Shown here: one piece after another, positions 5,627 to 14,741 of the stretch
How the letters are laid out: every line of letters starts with the position of its first letter
Position numbering within the stretch: the stretch's first letter is position 1
Source of the DNA: DATKPC01 sp035524275
GTDB taxonomy: Bacteria > Pseudomonadota > Gammaproteobacteria > Burkholderiales > Burkholderiaceae_F
Reading direction: 5' to 3'
Assembly: GCA_035524275.1 (NCBI GenBank)
Contig: DATKPC010000087.1
Location: 1-31,293, forward strand
DNA length: 31,293 nt
Program-made: the position numbers and the translations under genes
Notes under the pieces: model-generated
The model's input: only the letters and a program-made list of their open reading frames with translations
Told to the model about the DNA's origin: nothing
Databases searched by the model: none

Positions 5627-8167
5627 ATGAGCACCCCCGTCATCCCGGCCGCGCGGCCGGCGGCCGTCCCCCCGCCGAGCGAGGACCATCGCACCGGGCT
5701 CGGCAAGGAGGCGCTGAAGCGCGCCTTCCTCGACAACCTCTACTACGTGCAGGGCAAGTTCGCGGCGCTGGCGACGAAGCACGACTACTACATGGCGCTC
5801 GCGTACACGGTGCGCGACCGGCTGCTGCAGCGATGGATCAGCACCGCCTCCGACTACACGCGGCACGGCTCGCGCACGGTCGCGTACCTCTCGGCCGAGT
5901 TCCTGCTCGGCCCGCACCTGGGCAACAACATACTCAACCTCGGGATCGAGGATGCCGTGCGCGCCGCGCTGCATGAACTCGGCCTGAGCTACGAGACGCT
6001 GCTGGGTCAGGAGGAGGAGCCCGGACTGGGCAACGGCGGCCTGGGCCGCCTCGCCGCGTGCTACCTCGACTCGCTCGCGTGCCTCGAGATTCCCTCGATC
6101 GGCTACGGCATTCGCTACGAGTTCGGGATCTTCACGCAGCGGATCGTCGACGGCTGGCAGGTGGAGCAGACCGACAAGTGGCTGCGGCGCGGCAATCCGT
6201 GGGAGGTCGCGCGCCCGGAATGGGCCGTCGAGGTCCGACTCGGCGGACGCACCGAACCGTACGTCGACAAGGAGGGCAACCTGCAGGTGCGCTGGATCGC
6301 CGGGCGCACCGTCGTCGGCACCCCGTTCGATACCCCGATCCTGAGCTACCGCAACAACACCGCCAATACGCTGCGGCTGTGGCGCGCCGAGGCGCCGGAG
6401 TCGTTCGACCTGGGGACGTTCAACCGCGGCGACTACTACGGCGCCGTGCAGCAGAAGGTCGTGTCGGAGAACATCAGCAAGGTGCTGTATCCGAACGACG
6501 AGCAGGTCCAGGGCAAGGAACTTCGCCTGGAGCAGCAGTACTTCTTCGTCTCCTGCTCGCTGCAGGACATGATGCGGATCATGCGGGTGCAGGACATCCC
6601 GCTCGAGCGCTTCCACGAGAAGTTCGCGGTGCAGCTGAACGACACGCACCCGGCGATCGCGATCGCGGAGCTGATGCGGCTGCTCGTCGACGAGAACGGC
6701 ATGCCGTGGGACCGCGCCTGGCTCGTCACGCGGCAGAGCTTCGGCTATACGAACCACACGCTGCTGCCGGAAGCGCTGGAGCGCTGGCCGCTCGCGCTGT
6801 TCGCGCGCGTGCTGCCGCGCCATATCGAGATCATCTACGAGATCAACGCCCGTTTCCTCGACGAGGTGCGGATGCGCTTCCCGGGCGACGCCGAGCGCGT
6901 CGCGCGCCTGTCGCTGATCGACGAGTCGGGCGAACGCTACGTCCGGATGGCCAACCTCGCGAGCGTCGGCAGCCATACGATCAACGGCGTCGCGGAGCTG
7001 CACAGCGAGCTGCTCAAGAAGGACGTCCTGGCCGACTTCCACGCGCTGTGGCCGGGCAAGTTCACGAACGTCACGAATGGCGTGACGCCGCGGCGCTGGA
7101 TGGCGCTGGCGAACCCGCGGCTGACGCGGCTGCTCGCCGGCGCCATCGGCGACGACTGGATCCGCGACCTGGAGCAGCTGCGCCGGCTCGAACCGTGCGC
7201 CGAGGATGCCGCGTTCCGGCGCGAATGGCGATTCGTCAAGCGCTCGGTGAAGGAGGACTTCGCGCGCCAGGTGAAGCGCGCGACCGGCGTCGCGATCGAT
7301 CCGGAGTCGATGTTCGACGTCCAGGTGAAGCGGATCCACGAATACAAGCGGCAGCACCTGAACGTGCTGCACATCGTCACGCTCTACCACCGGATCAAGA
7401 ACGACCCGGCGTGCGAGGTCGAGCCGCGGACGTTCGTCTTCGGCGGCAAGGCGGCGCCCGGCTACCACTTCGCGAAGCTGATGATCCGGCTCATCACGGC
7501 GGTCGGCGATGTCGTGAACCACGATCCGGCGGTCAACGACCGGCTGCGCGTCGTCTTCCTGCCGAACTACAACGTGACCAACGGGCAGCGCGTCTACCCC
7601 AGCGCCGACCTGTCGGAGCAGATCTCGACGGCCGGCAAGGAGGCCTCCGGGACCGGCAACATGAAGTTCTCGCTCAACGGGGCGCTCACGATCGGAACGC
7701 TCGACGGCGCGAACGTCGAGATCCGGCAGGAAGTCGGGCCCGAGAACTTCTTCCTCTTCGGCCTGACGGCCGACGAGGTCCAGGCGACGTGGCGCGGCGG
7801 CTACGACCCGATGGCGATCTACCGCGGCAACGACGAACTTCGGGCCGTGATCGACCTGATCGGCGACGGGCATTTCTCGCGCGGCGATCGGGCGCTCTTC
7901 AGGCCGCTCGTCGACTCGCTGCTGCACCACGACCCGTACCGGCTGCTGGCCGACTACGCGTCGTACGTCGAATGCCAGGCACGCGTCGGCGCCGCCTACC
8001 GGGAACCGGAGCGATGGACCCGGATGGCGATCCTCAACGTCGCGCGGATGGGCAAGTTCTCGTCCGACCGCAGCATCCGCGAGTACTGCGAGCGGATCTG
8101 GCGCGCGTCCCCGGTCCGGGTCGCGCTGCTGGGCCGCGACGAGGTCCACGGCGACGAAATGCAGTGA
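5627..8167 (+). CDS. glgP: Glycogen/starch/alpha-glucan phosphorylase
   Basis: Predicted 846-residue cytoplasmic enzyme that releases glucose 1-phosphate from the non-reducing ends of glycogen or maltodextrin using phosphate and PLP. Family hallmarks are clear: YLSAEFLLGPHLGNN near residue 90, EEEPGLGNGGLGRLAACYLD, QLNDTHPAIAIAEL, VKRIHEYKRQHLN, and the PLP site EASGTGNMKFSLNGALTIGT with Lys680. The length is normal for the GlgP/MalP family. The frame is open from 5591, but that ATG lies upstream of the predicted transcription start. The ATG at 5627 has AGGAG about 10 bases before it. No other glycogen genes are nearby, so it appears to be a single-gene unit under sigma-54 control, suggesting that reserve use responds to a nitrogen, stress or similar activator (inference). 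Confidence 0.97.
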   Translation: MSTPVIPAARPAAVPPPSEDHRTGLGKEALKRAFLDNLYYVQGKFAALATKHDYYMALAYTVRDRLLQRWISTASDYTRHGSRTVAYLSAEFLLGPHLGNNILNLGIEDAVRAALHELGLSYETLLGQEEEPGLGNGGLGRLAACYLDSLACLEIPSIGYGIRYEFGIFTQRIVDGWQVEQTDKWLRRGNPWEVARPEWAVEVRLGGRTEPYVDKEGNLQVRWIAGRTVVGTPFDTPILSYRNNTANTLRLWRAEAPESFDLGTFNRGDYYGAVQQKVVSENISKVLYPNDEQVQGKELRLEQQYFFVSCSLQDMMRIMRVQDIPLERFHEKFAVQLNDTHPAIAIAELMRLLVDENGMPWDRAWLVTRQSFGYTNHTLLPEALERWPLALFARVLPRHIEIIYEINARFLDEVRMRFPGDAERVARLSLIDESGERYVRMANLASVGSHTINGVAELHSELLKKDVLADFHALWPGKFTNVTNGVTPRRWMALANPRLTRLLAGAIGDDWIRDLEQLRRLEPCAEDAAFRREWRFVKRSVKEDFARQVKRATGVAIDPESMFDVQVKRIHEYKRQHLNVLHIVTLYHRIKNDPACEVEPRTFVFGGKAAPGYHFAKLMIRLITAVGDVVNHDPAVNDRLRVVFLPNYNVTNGQRVYPSADLSEQISTAGKEASGTGNMKFSLNGALTIGTLDGANVEIRQEVGPENFFLFGLTADEVQATWRGGYDPMAIYRGNDELRAVIDLIGDGHFSRGDRALFRPLVDSLLHHDPYRLLADYASYVECQARVGAAYREPERWTRMAILNVARMGKFSSDRSIREYCERIWRASPVRVALLGRDEVHGDEMQ

Positions 8168-8205
8168 CGCGGCTTGCCGCGGGACGCCGCTCGTCGTTCT
8201 GCTTC

Positions 8206-8211
8206 TAGAAT
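8206..8211 (+). promoter_or_regulatory. Possible -10 element (TAGAAT)
   Basis: TAGAAT lies 28 bases upstream of the dehydrogenase ATG at 8240, inside the 72-bp gap after glgP. It predicts a leader of about 20 nt that includes the AGGAG ribosome binding site. There is no good -35 hexamer at the right distance. Confidence 0.35.
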
Positions 8212-8239
8212 GGCCGCTCCGACCTCCAGGAGCTTCGCG

Positions 8240-9379
8240 ATGAGCGCGACGAACCGCCGCACGGCCTTGCAGATCCGCTCGCTCGTGAAGCGCAGCGGCG
8301 AACTGGAACTTTCGCTCGCGAGCATCGAGGTGCCGGAACCGGCGCCGCACGAAGTGCAGATCCGCGTCGAGGCCTCGCCGATCAACCCCTCCGACATCGG
8401 CCTACTCTTCGGCGCCGCGGACATGAACACCGCGCGCGCCGGCGGGAGCGCGGACCGCCCGGTCGTCACGGCGAAGATCCCTGACGCCGCGATGAGGAGC
8501 ATGGCAGGGCGCCTGGACCAGTCGATGCCGGTCGGCAACGAGGGGGCCGGCACGGTGGTGGCGGCCGGCTCGGCACCGGCGGCCCAGGCGCTGCTGGGCC
8601 GGAAGGTCGCGGCGATCGGCGGCGCGATGTACACGCAATGGCGCAACGTGCCGGCCGAGCAGTGCCTGCTGCTGCCCGAAGGCGCGACGGCGGCCGATGG
8701 CGCGTCGTCCTTCGTCAATCCGCTCACCGCGCTGGGCATGGTCGAGACGATGCGGCGCGAGGGGCATTCGGCGCTCGTGCACACCGCGGCGGCGTCGAAC
8801 CTCGGGCAGATGCTGAACCGGATCTGCCTCAACGATGGCATCGGGCTCGTGAACGTCGTGCGCAAGCCGGACCAGGAGCGGCTGCTGCGCGACGCCGGCG
8901 CTCGACACGTCTGCAGCACCGCATCGCCGACGTTCACCGAGGAGCTCGCCCACGCGGTCGCCGAGACCGGCGCGACGATCGGCTTCGATGCGATCGGCGG
9001 CGGCCCGCTGGCCGGCCAGATCCTGACGGCGATGGAGGCGGCGGCGGCGCGCAAGTCGACGGAATACAGCCGTTACGGGACGTCGGTCTTCAAGCAGGTG
9101 TATATCTACGGCGGGCTGGACATGCGCCCGACCGAACTGCAGCGCAACTTCGGCATGACCTGGGGCCTCGGCGGGTGGCTGCTGTTCGTCTACCTGCGCA
9201 AGATCGGGCCGGAGGCCACCGAGGCGCTGAAGCGTCGCGTCGCCGCGGAACTGACGACGACCTTCGCGAGCCGCTACGCGAGGGAGATCTCGCTCGTCGA
9301 GGCGCTGCAGCCGCAGGAGATCGCGGCGTACGGGCGGCGCGCGACGGGCGAGAAGGTCCTGCTGAATCCGAACAAGTGA
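8240..9379 (+). CDS. Medium-chain dehydrogenase/reductase, zinc-free (quinone oxidoreductase-like)
   Basis: Predicted 379-residue cytoplasmic NAD(P)H-dependent oxidoreductase of the MDR superfamily. The N-terminal GroES-like half has ASPINPSDIGLLFG (45-58) and GNEGAGTVVAAG (99-110). The Rossmann half follows from about 175. The nucleotide loop reads HTAAASNLGQM (181-191) instead of the usual GxGxxG/A, and the zinc-ligand Cys and GHE motifs of alcohol dehydrogenases are missing, so it belongs with the zinc-free enoyl/quinone reductases. Insertions around 59-95 are longer than in standard quinone reductases. The ATG at 8240 is supported by CCAGGAG about 8 bases upstream. Substrate is unknown. 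It may be cotranscribed with glgP (72-bp gap), but its own -10-like hexamer suggests independent expression. Confidence 0.85.
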   Translation: MSATNRRTALQIRSLVKRSGELELSLASIEVPEPAPHEVQIRVEASPINPSDIGLLFGAADMNTARAGGSADRPVVTAKIPDAAMRSMAGRLDQSMPVGNEGAGTVVAAGSAPAAQALLGRKVAAIGGAMYTQWRNVPAEQCLLLPEGATAADGASSFVNPLTALGMVETMRREGHSALVHTAAASNLGQMLNRICLNDGIGLVNVVRKPDQERLLRDAGARHVCSTASPTFTEELAHAVAETGATIGFDAIGGGPLAGQILTAMEAAAARKSTEYSRYGTSVFKQVYIYGGLDMRPTELQRNFGMTWGLGGWLLFVYLRKIGPEATEALKRRVAAELTTTFASRYAREISLVEALQPQEIAAYGRRATGEKVLLNPNK

Positions 9380-9494
9380 GCCGCGGCCCGCGTCGCGCCA
9401 CGTCCGCCTTTTCGTGTCGCGCGGAACCATGGCATCCTGGCAGTCCGCGCCGCGGAATGTCCGTCGCGCGCACAAGAACCCGAAGGAGGAGCAG

Positions 9495-10058
9495 ATGATG
9501 AGACGACATCTTCGCCACGGCGTCCCGTTGGTGCTCGCGCTTGCCGCCTGCGCGGCGAGCGCCGCGCCGTTTGCCGCCGGCAGCGCCGACGTGGCGCCGG
9601 GCAAGCCCATTGGCAACAAATACGTCTTCAGCGGCTTCGGCTGCAAGGGCGACAACGTCTCGCCGGAAATCAGCTGGAAGAACGCGCCGGCAGGAACGAA
9701 GAGTTTCGCGGTCCTCGTCCACGACCCGGATGCGCCGACCGGCGGCGCCGGTTTCTGGCACTGGCTCGTTGTCGACCTGCCGGCGTCGACGACCAGCCTG
9801 CCGCAGGGCGCGGGCAAGGCCGACGGCAGCGGGCTGCCCGCCGGTGCAAGGCAGATCACGACGGACTTCGGCGCGCCCGGGTATGGCGGCCCGTGCCCGC
9901 CGACGGGCGACAAGCCGCACCGCTACAACTTCACCGTCTACGCGTTGAAGGTCGAGAAGCTCGACCTGCCGCCGAACCCGACCGCCTCGCTGACCGGCTT
10001 CATGGTCAATGCGAACACGCTGGCGAAGGCCACATTTACCGGGCGCTACGGACGCTGA
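9495..10058 (+). CDS. Periplasmic YbhB/YbcL family (PEBP-like) protein
   Basis: Predicted 187 residues. A signal peptide (MMRRHLRHGVPLVLALAACA, cut near ASAAP) is followed by the phosphatidylethanolamine-binding fold of bacterial YbhB/YbcL proteins, often labelled Raf kinase inhibitor-like. Anchor motifs of the ligand pocket are present: DNVSPEISWKNAPAGT, DPDAPTGGAGFWHWLVVDLP and GYGGPCPPTGDKPHRYNFTV. The physiological ligand in bacteria is not established. The start is fixed by a strong AGGAGGA 4 bases before the ATG pair at 9495/9498. The in-frame upstream ATG at 9414 lacks such a site. It stands alone, with 115 bp before and 162 bp after, and no terminator hairpin with a T-tract follows. 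Confidence 0.92.
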   Translation: MMRRHLRHGVPLVLALAACAASAAPFAAGSADVAPGKPIGNKYVFSGFGCKGDNVSPEISWKNAPAGTKSFAVLVHDPDAPTGGAGFWHWLVVDLPASTTSLPQGAGKADGSGLPAGARQITTDFGAPGYGGPCPPTGDKPHRYNFTVYALKVEKLDLPPNPTASLTGFMVNANTLAKATFTGRYGR

Positions 10059-10220
10059 CAGGCGATGTAACGACTCGCGCGACCGGAGATTCACAAACCG
10101 ATAACAGGCTGAAGGAATTTCCGGACTAATCCGCGGATGCGCGGGCGACATCGCGCCCTATGGTTTCGGCAGGTCGGATCCCTTCGGAACGACCGCACCG
10201 AAACCCGGAAAGGAAGCGCG

Positions 10221-10895
10221 ATGTCGATCAGCAGCCTCAATACCTCGTCCACGTCGATGGCCGAGGCGATGCAATTCATGCCCCCGCCGCCCGACGGCAT
10301 GCCGGCGTGCCCGGACGGGCAGGGCGGCCAGGGCGGTGCGGGCGCTACCGGTGGCCCCCCGCCGGGCGGCGGACTGATGAGCAGCGTGATGAGCGCGTTC
10401 AGCTCGCTCGGGCTGGATACCTCGGCGCTGGCGCCGGGCCAGGGCGGCGACGGCAGTGCGGGTGCATCCGCGTCCTCGTCGTCCACCGACAGCAGCTCGT
10501 CGGCGCGGCAGGCGATGCACACGTTCATGCACGATCTGTTCAGCGCGTTGAAGGACTCCGGTTCCGGCGACAGCGCGTCGTCGGGCAGCGCCTCGACGTC
10601 GGCGACGTCGTCGTCGCCCTATGCCGGCCTGGAGCAGAAGCTGCAGGGGCTGGTCGCGGAACTCGGCGGCTCGTCGTCGTCGAGCTCCAGCGGGTCGTCT
10701 TCCAGCTCGTCATCGTCCTCGAGCCTGGACCAGCTGGGCACCGACTTCCAGAACCTCGTGAGCGCGCTCGGCGGCGGCACATCGGGCTCGTCGTCGGCCA
10801 CGCTGCAGCAGTTCCTGCAGAACCTGTCGTCGAACGTCGCTTCCGGCGCGTCGTCGGCCTGGTCCTCCGGCGCGATGGTCAACGCGACCGCCTGA
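10221..10895 (+). CDS. Serine-rich low-complexity protein, function unknown
   Basis: Predicted 224 residues, mostly Ser, Gly, Ala and Thr. Layout: MSISSLNTSS start; Pro/Gly-rich stretch (20-51); then short amphipathic helix-like blocks separated by Ser linkers: QAMHTFMHDLFSALKDSG (97-114), YAGLEQKLQGLVAELGG (134-150), LDQLGTDFQNLVSALGG (169-185), TLQQFLQNLSSNV (194-206). Residues 151-168 are 17 Ser out of 18, coded by mixed TCG, TCC, AGC and TCT codons. There is no signal peptide or membrane segment. The start at 10221 has AGGAAG about 6 bases upstream. I recall similar hypothetical proteins in Betaproteobacteria with the same MSISS start, helix blocks and a VNxTA-like end, but no assigned role. 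Confidence 0.75.
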   Translation: MSISSLNTSSTSMAEAMQFMPPPPDGMPACPDGQGGQGGAGATGGPPPGGGLMSSVMSAFSSLGLDTSALAPGQGGDGSAGASASSSSTDSSSSARQAMHTFMHDLFSALKDSGSGDSASSGSASTSATSSSPYAGLEQKLQGLVAELGGSSSSSSSGSSSSSSSSSSLDQLGTDFQNLVSALGGGTSGSSSATLQQFLQNLSSNVASGASSAWSSGAMVNATA

Positions 10896-10900
10896 CGGAC

Positions 10901-10934
10901 GCGAGGGCCGGACGTACGCGAGGGCCGGACGTAC
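10901..10934 (+). repeat. Two perfect 17-bp tandem repeats
   Basis: GCGAGGGCCGGACGTAC occurs twice head to tail (10901-10917 and 10918-10934), with a partial third copy (TCGAGG) after it and a degenerate unit just before. It begins 5 bp after the stop of the serine-rich gene. It could be a regulatory array or a replication-slippage product. Confidence 0.85.
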
Positions 10935-10941
10935 TCGAGGT

Positions 10942-10967
10942 CGCGGTGTCACGCCGGCGTCACCGCG
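10942..10967. repeat. Inverted repeat (bulged hairpin) upstream of the LpxH-like gene
   Basis: CGCGGTG (10942-10948) pairs with CACCGCG (10961-10967). Inside, after a two-base bulge, is the palindrome ACGCCGGCGT. No T-tract follows, so it is not a standard intrinsic terminator. It ends 10 bp before the TTG at 10978, so it would lie in the leader or overlap the promoter of the phosphoesterase gene. Confidence 0.7.
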
Positions 10968-10977
10968 CCTCAATAGA

Positions 10978-11982
10978 TTGCGGGTCGGACGGCGCCCGGC
11001 GCCGCATTCGCCACCCGAGTACGTCATCCGCACCTTGAGCCGGTTTCGCGACGATGCCACGGATGCGGCGCGGGCCCCCGCGGCAGCCGCGCCGCGCCGC
11101 GCATCGGACGGCGACGACGAGGCGCAGGTCGAACGCTACCGCGCGATCTTCATCTCCGACATCCACTTGGGCACCGCCGGCTGCAAGGCGGCGCACCTGC
11201 TCGACTTCCTGCGCCACAACGAATCGCAGACGCTGTATCTCGTCGGCGACATCATCGACGGCTGGGCGATGCGCGGCCGGTTCTTCTGGCACCAGACGCA
11301 CAACGACGTCATCCAGAAGATCCTGCGCAAGGCCCGCAAGGGAACGCGCGTCATCTACATCCCGGGCAATCACGACGAGGCCGCGCACCCTTACTGCGGC
11401 CTCGACTTCGGCGACATCGAGATCCGCGCCGACGCGGTCCACGAGCTGGCCGACGGGCGCCGGATGTGGGTCGTCCACGGCGACCTCGCCGATGGCGTGA
11501 TCCGGCACGCCAAGTGGCTCGCGCATGTCGGCGACTGGCTCTACGAATTCCTGCTGTGGCTCAACCGCCATGTCAACGCGGTCCGAGCGCGCCTCGGCTT
11601 CGGCTACTGGTCGCTCTCGCAGTACCTGAAGCTCAAGGTCAAGAACGCGGTGTCGTTCATCAGCGACTTCGAGGCGGTCCTCGCGCGCGAGGCGCGGCGG
11701 CGCGGCTACCAGGGCGTGATCTGCGGCCACATCCACCACGCCGAGATCCGCGAGGTGGCCGGGATGCTCTATTGCAACGACGGCGACTGGGTCGAAAGCC
11801 TGACGGCGCTCGTCGAGACGCTCGAAGGCGAGTTGCGCATCGTCACCTGGAACACGATCCTGGCCCCCGGCGTTCCGGTGCTGCGCTGGAACGATGCCGA
11901 CCCGGTACAGGCCGCGGGGCCGGCTGCGATCCCGGCTGCCACCGCGGCTGCCACGCCGTCGCCCGAACTCGCGCTGCGTTGA
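10978..11982 (+). CDS. LpxH-like metallophosphoesterase (UDP-2,3-diacylglucosamine diphosphatase family)
   Basis: Predicted up to 334 residues. All calcineurin-type metal motifs are present: SDIHLG (Asp61, His63), VGDIIDG (Asp91), PGNHDE (Asn131, His132), VVHGD (His167) and GHIHH (His251, His253). The family includes LpxH, which makes lipid X in lipid A synthesis, but this longer subgroup paired with a GT4 enzyme may act on another phospholipid or sugar-nucleotide bond. The conserved domain starts at residue about 53. The first 50 residues are unconserved and Ala-rich, and no in-frame ATG exists before the domain, so translation must start at TTG 10978, TTG 11035 or another rare codon. The C-terminus is an Ala/Pro tail. 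The stop overlaps the start of the glycosyltransferase, indicating coupling. Confidence 0.88.
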   Translation: MRVGRRPAPHSPPEYVIRTLSRFRDDATDAARAPAAAAPRRASDGDDEAQVERYRAIFISDIHLGTAGCKAAHLLDFLRHNESQTLYLVGDIIDGWAMRGRFFWHQTHNDVIQKILRKARKGTRVIYIPGNHDEAAHPYCGLDFGDIEIRADAVHELADGRRMWVVHGDLADGVIRHAKWLAHVGDWLYEFLLWLNRHVNAVRARLGFGYWSLSQYLKLKVKNAVSFISDFEAVLAREARRRGYQGVICGHIHHAEIREVAGMLYCNDGDWVESLTALVETLEGELRIVTWNTILAPGVPVLRWNDADPVQAAGPAAIPAATAAATPSPELALR

Positions 11983-13022
11983 AGATCCTCACCGTCACCG
12001 ACGCCTGGCAGCCGCAGGTCAACGGCGTCGTGCGCACGATCGAGGCGACGAACCGGGAACTCGTCCGTCTCGGCCACGACGTCGCGCTCGTGACGCCGCT
12101 CGACTTCCGCACCGTGGCCTGCCCCGGCTATCGGGAAATCCGGCTGTCGCTGCTGCCGGGTGCCCGCGTCGCGCAGATGCTCGACGAGGCGCAGCCGGAC
12201 GCGCTGCACATCGCGACCGAGGGCCCGCTGGGGCAGGCCGCGCGTCGCTTCTGCGTGCGGCACCGCGTGCCGTTCACGACGGCCTACCACACGCGTTTTC
12301 CGCAGTACCTGAAGGCGATGTACGGCGTGCCGGAATCGTGGGTCTACCGCTTCATCCGCTGGTTCCACGGTGCCGCGACGCGCGTGCTGGCGCCCACCGA
12401 CCTCGTCGAGAGCGAACTGCACGGCTGCGGGCTGCGCAACACCGCGCGCTGGACGCGCGGCGTCGACATCGAGGCGTTCGTGCCGACGATGCCCGATTCG
12501 CCGCACGTCGGCGGCCTGGCCGGGCCGCGCTTCCTCTACGTCGGCCGCGTCTCGGTCGAGAAGAACATCGAGGCGTTCCTGCAGCTCGACCTGCCGGGCG
12601 CCAAGATCGTCGCCGGCGTCGGACCGGCGCTGGATACGCTGAAGCGCCGTCACCCCGAGGTGCGCTTCGTCGGCGTGCTGCCGCGCACGGAACTCGCGCG
12701 CCTGTACGCGAGTGCCGACGTGTTCGTGTTTCCGAGCCGAACCGACACGTTCGGCCTCGTGATGCTGGAGGCGCTCGCCTGCGGGCTGCCTGTCGCCGCG
12801 TTCCCGGTCCAGGGCCCGCTGGACGTCGTCGGCGGCAGCGACGTCGCGGTGCTCGACGAGGACCTGCGCGCCGCCGCGTTGAGGGCGCTCGAGATCCCGC
12901 GTGACCGCTGCCGCGCCTATGCGGAACGACGTTCGTGGCGCGGCGCGACGCAGCAGTTCGTCGAGATGCAGGCGCCGATCGGCACGCGCGAACGCGTCCG
13001 CATTGCGGTAGGCTCGGCGTAG
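11979..13022 (+). CDS. GT4 family glycosyltransferase
   Basis: Predicted 347-residue GT-B fold retaining glycosyltransferase. The N-terminal acceptor domain starts KILTVTDAWQPQVNGVVRTI (2-21), with TAYHTRFPQYLKAMYGVP at 101-118. The C-terminal nucleotide-sugar domain has YVGRVSVEKNIEAFL (187-201, Arg190/Lys195 as phosphate contacts) and SRTDTFGLVMLEALACGLPV (253-272, Glu264 of the EX7E-like motif). This resembles SqdX/MgtA-type enzymes that glycosylate membrane lipids, and a lipid acceptor would fit the phosphoesterase partner (inference). The start is TTG at 11979, whose last two bases are also the first two of the upstream TGA stop. This places MKILTVTD exactly where the family begins. Donor sugar and acceptor are not determined. 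Confidence 0.9.
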   Translation: MKILTVTDAWQPQVNGVVRTIEATNRELVRLGHDVALVTPLDFRTVACPGYREIRLSLLPGARVAQMLDEAQPDALHIATEGPLGQAARRFCVRHRVPFTTAYHTRFPQYLKAMYGVPESWVYRFIRWFHGAATRVLAPTDLVESELHGCGLRNTARWTRGVDIEAFVPTMPDSPHVGGLAGPRFLYVGRVSVEKNIEAFLQLDLPGAKIVAGVGPALDTLKRRHPEVRFVGVLPRTELARLYASADVFVFPSRTDTFGLVMLEALACGLPVAAFPVQGPLDVVGGSDVAVLDEDLRAAALRALEIPRDRCRAYAERRSWRGATQQFVEMQAPIGTRERVRIAVGSA

Positions 13023-13088
13023 ACGCAGGGCTGCGGACGCCGGCAATCCGCCGCGAGCAGCGCGCGATTCGACGACGGAGCGGGCCGC

Positions 13089-13514
13089 ATGGCACGGTCG
13101 GCAATCGAGGGCGACGGGCACGCGGACGACCGCCATGCGGGGGCGACTGCGCGCGTGCGGATCGACAAGTGGCTGTGGGCGGCGCGGTTCTTCAAGACGC
13201 GCTCGATCGCGACGGACGCGATCGAGCTCGGTCGCGTCCGCGTCGACGGCGAGCGCGTCAAGCCGGCGCGCGAGGTTCGCGTCGGCGAGCGCATCGAGGT
13301 GGTCATCGGCGATTCGCGCACCGAGGTGATCGTCCGCGCGCTGTCGGACGTGCGCGGCCCGGCGCCGGTGGCGCGCGAACTCTACGAGGAAACCGCCGCG
13401 AGCCTCGAGCGCCGCGCGCGCCGCGCCGAGGTCAGGCGCTATGGCGCCGAGCCCGCGGCGAGCCTCCAGGGCCGGCCGACCAAGCGCGATCGGCGGCGGC
13501 TGGAGCGGCTGTAG
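13089..13514 (+). CDS. hslR: Heat-shock protein 15 (Hsp15), S4-domain RNA-binding protein
   Basis: Predicted 141 residues. Residues about 22-88 form the S4 RNA-binding domain: RIDKWLWAARFFKTRS, then ELGRVRVDGERVKPAREVRV. The basic C-terminus (RPTKRDRRRLERL) is typical of Hsp15. In E. coli Hsp15 binds free 50S subunits carrying nascent peptidyl-tRNA and moves the tRNA to the P site, helping recycle stalled subunits. The N-terminal 20 residues are a poorly conserved extension. An ATG at 13089 with GGAG about 8 bases upstream is taken as the start. It follows the GT4 gene by 66 bp and converges with hemB. Confidence 0.93.
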   Translation: MARSAIEGDGHADDRHAGATARVRIDKWLWAARFFKTRSIATDAIELGRVRVDGERVKPAREVRVGERIEVVIGDSRTEVIVRALSDVRGPAPVARELYEETAASLERRARRAEVRRYGAEPAASLQGRPTKRDRRRLERL

Positions 13515-13527
13515 CGCGTTTGACCTG

Positions 13528-13559
13528 CGCTCCGGGCTGCTCGGAGCGTGTCAGCCCGG
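13528..13559. repeat. Two overlapping, mutually exclusive hairpins between hslR and hemB
   Basis: CGCTCCG (13528-13534) can pair with CGGAGCG (13542-13548). CCGGGCTG (13532-13539) can instead pair with CAGCCCGG (13552-13559). The stems share bases, so only one can form. There is no T-tract on either strand. It lies 14 bp past the hslR stop in the gap between convergent genes and may be a bidirectional 3'-end structure. Confidence 0.6.
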
Positions 13560-13631
13560 CAACCGACGATGCCCAGCGCGCCCCGGCGCTGCCTCGGCCA
13601 TCCCGCCGCGCCGCGCCGCCGCGGAATCCGC

Positions 13632-14702
<1,071 letters not shown>

Positions 14703-14741
14703 GGTGGCGAACTTTCCCGCGTCGCAGGGGTCCATAGTTTC

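Noticed and set aside
4655..8350. A very long open frame on the minus strand (over 1200 codons) across glgP and its upstream region
   Set aside because: It runs antisense to the unmistakable glgP and DUF3617 genes, crosses a repeat element and has an Arg/Ala/Asp composition typical of GC-rich shadow frames, with no recognisable domain.
10097..10104. ACCGATAA as a sigma-28 (FliA) -10 box before the serine-rich gene
   Set aside because: No TAAAGTTT-like -35 element at the required distance.
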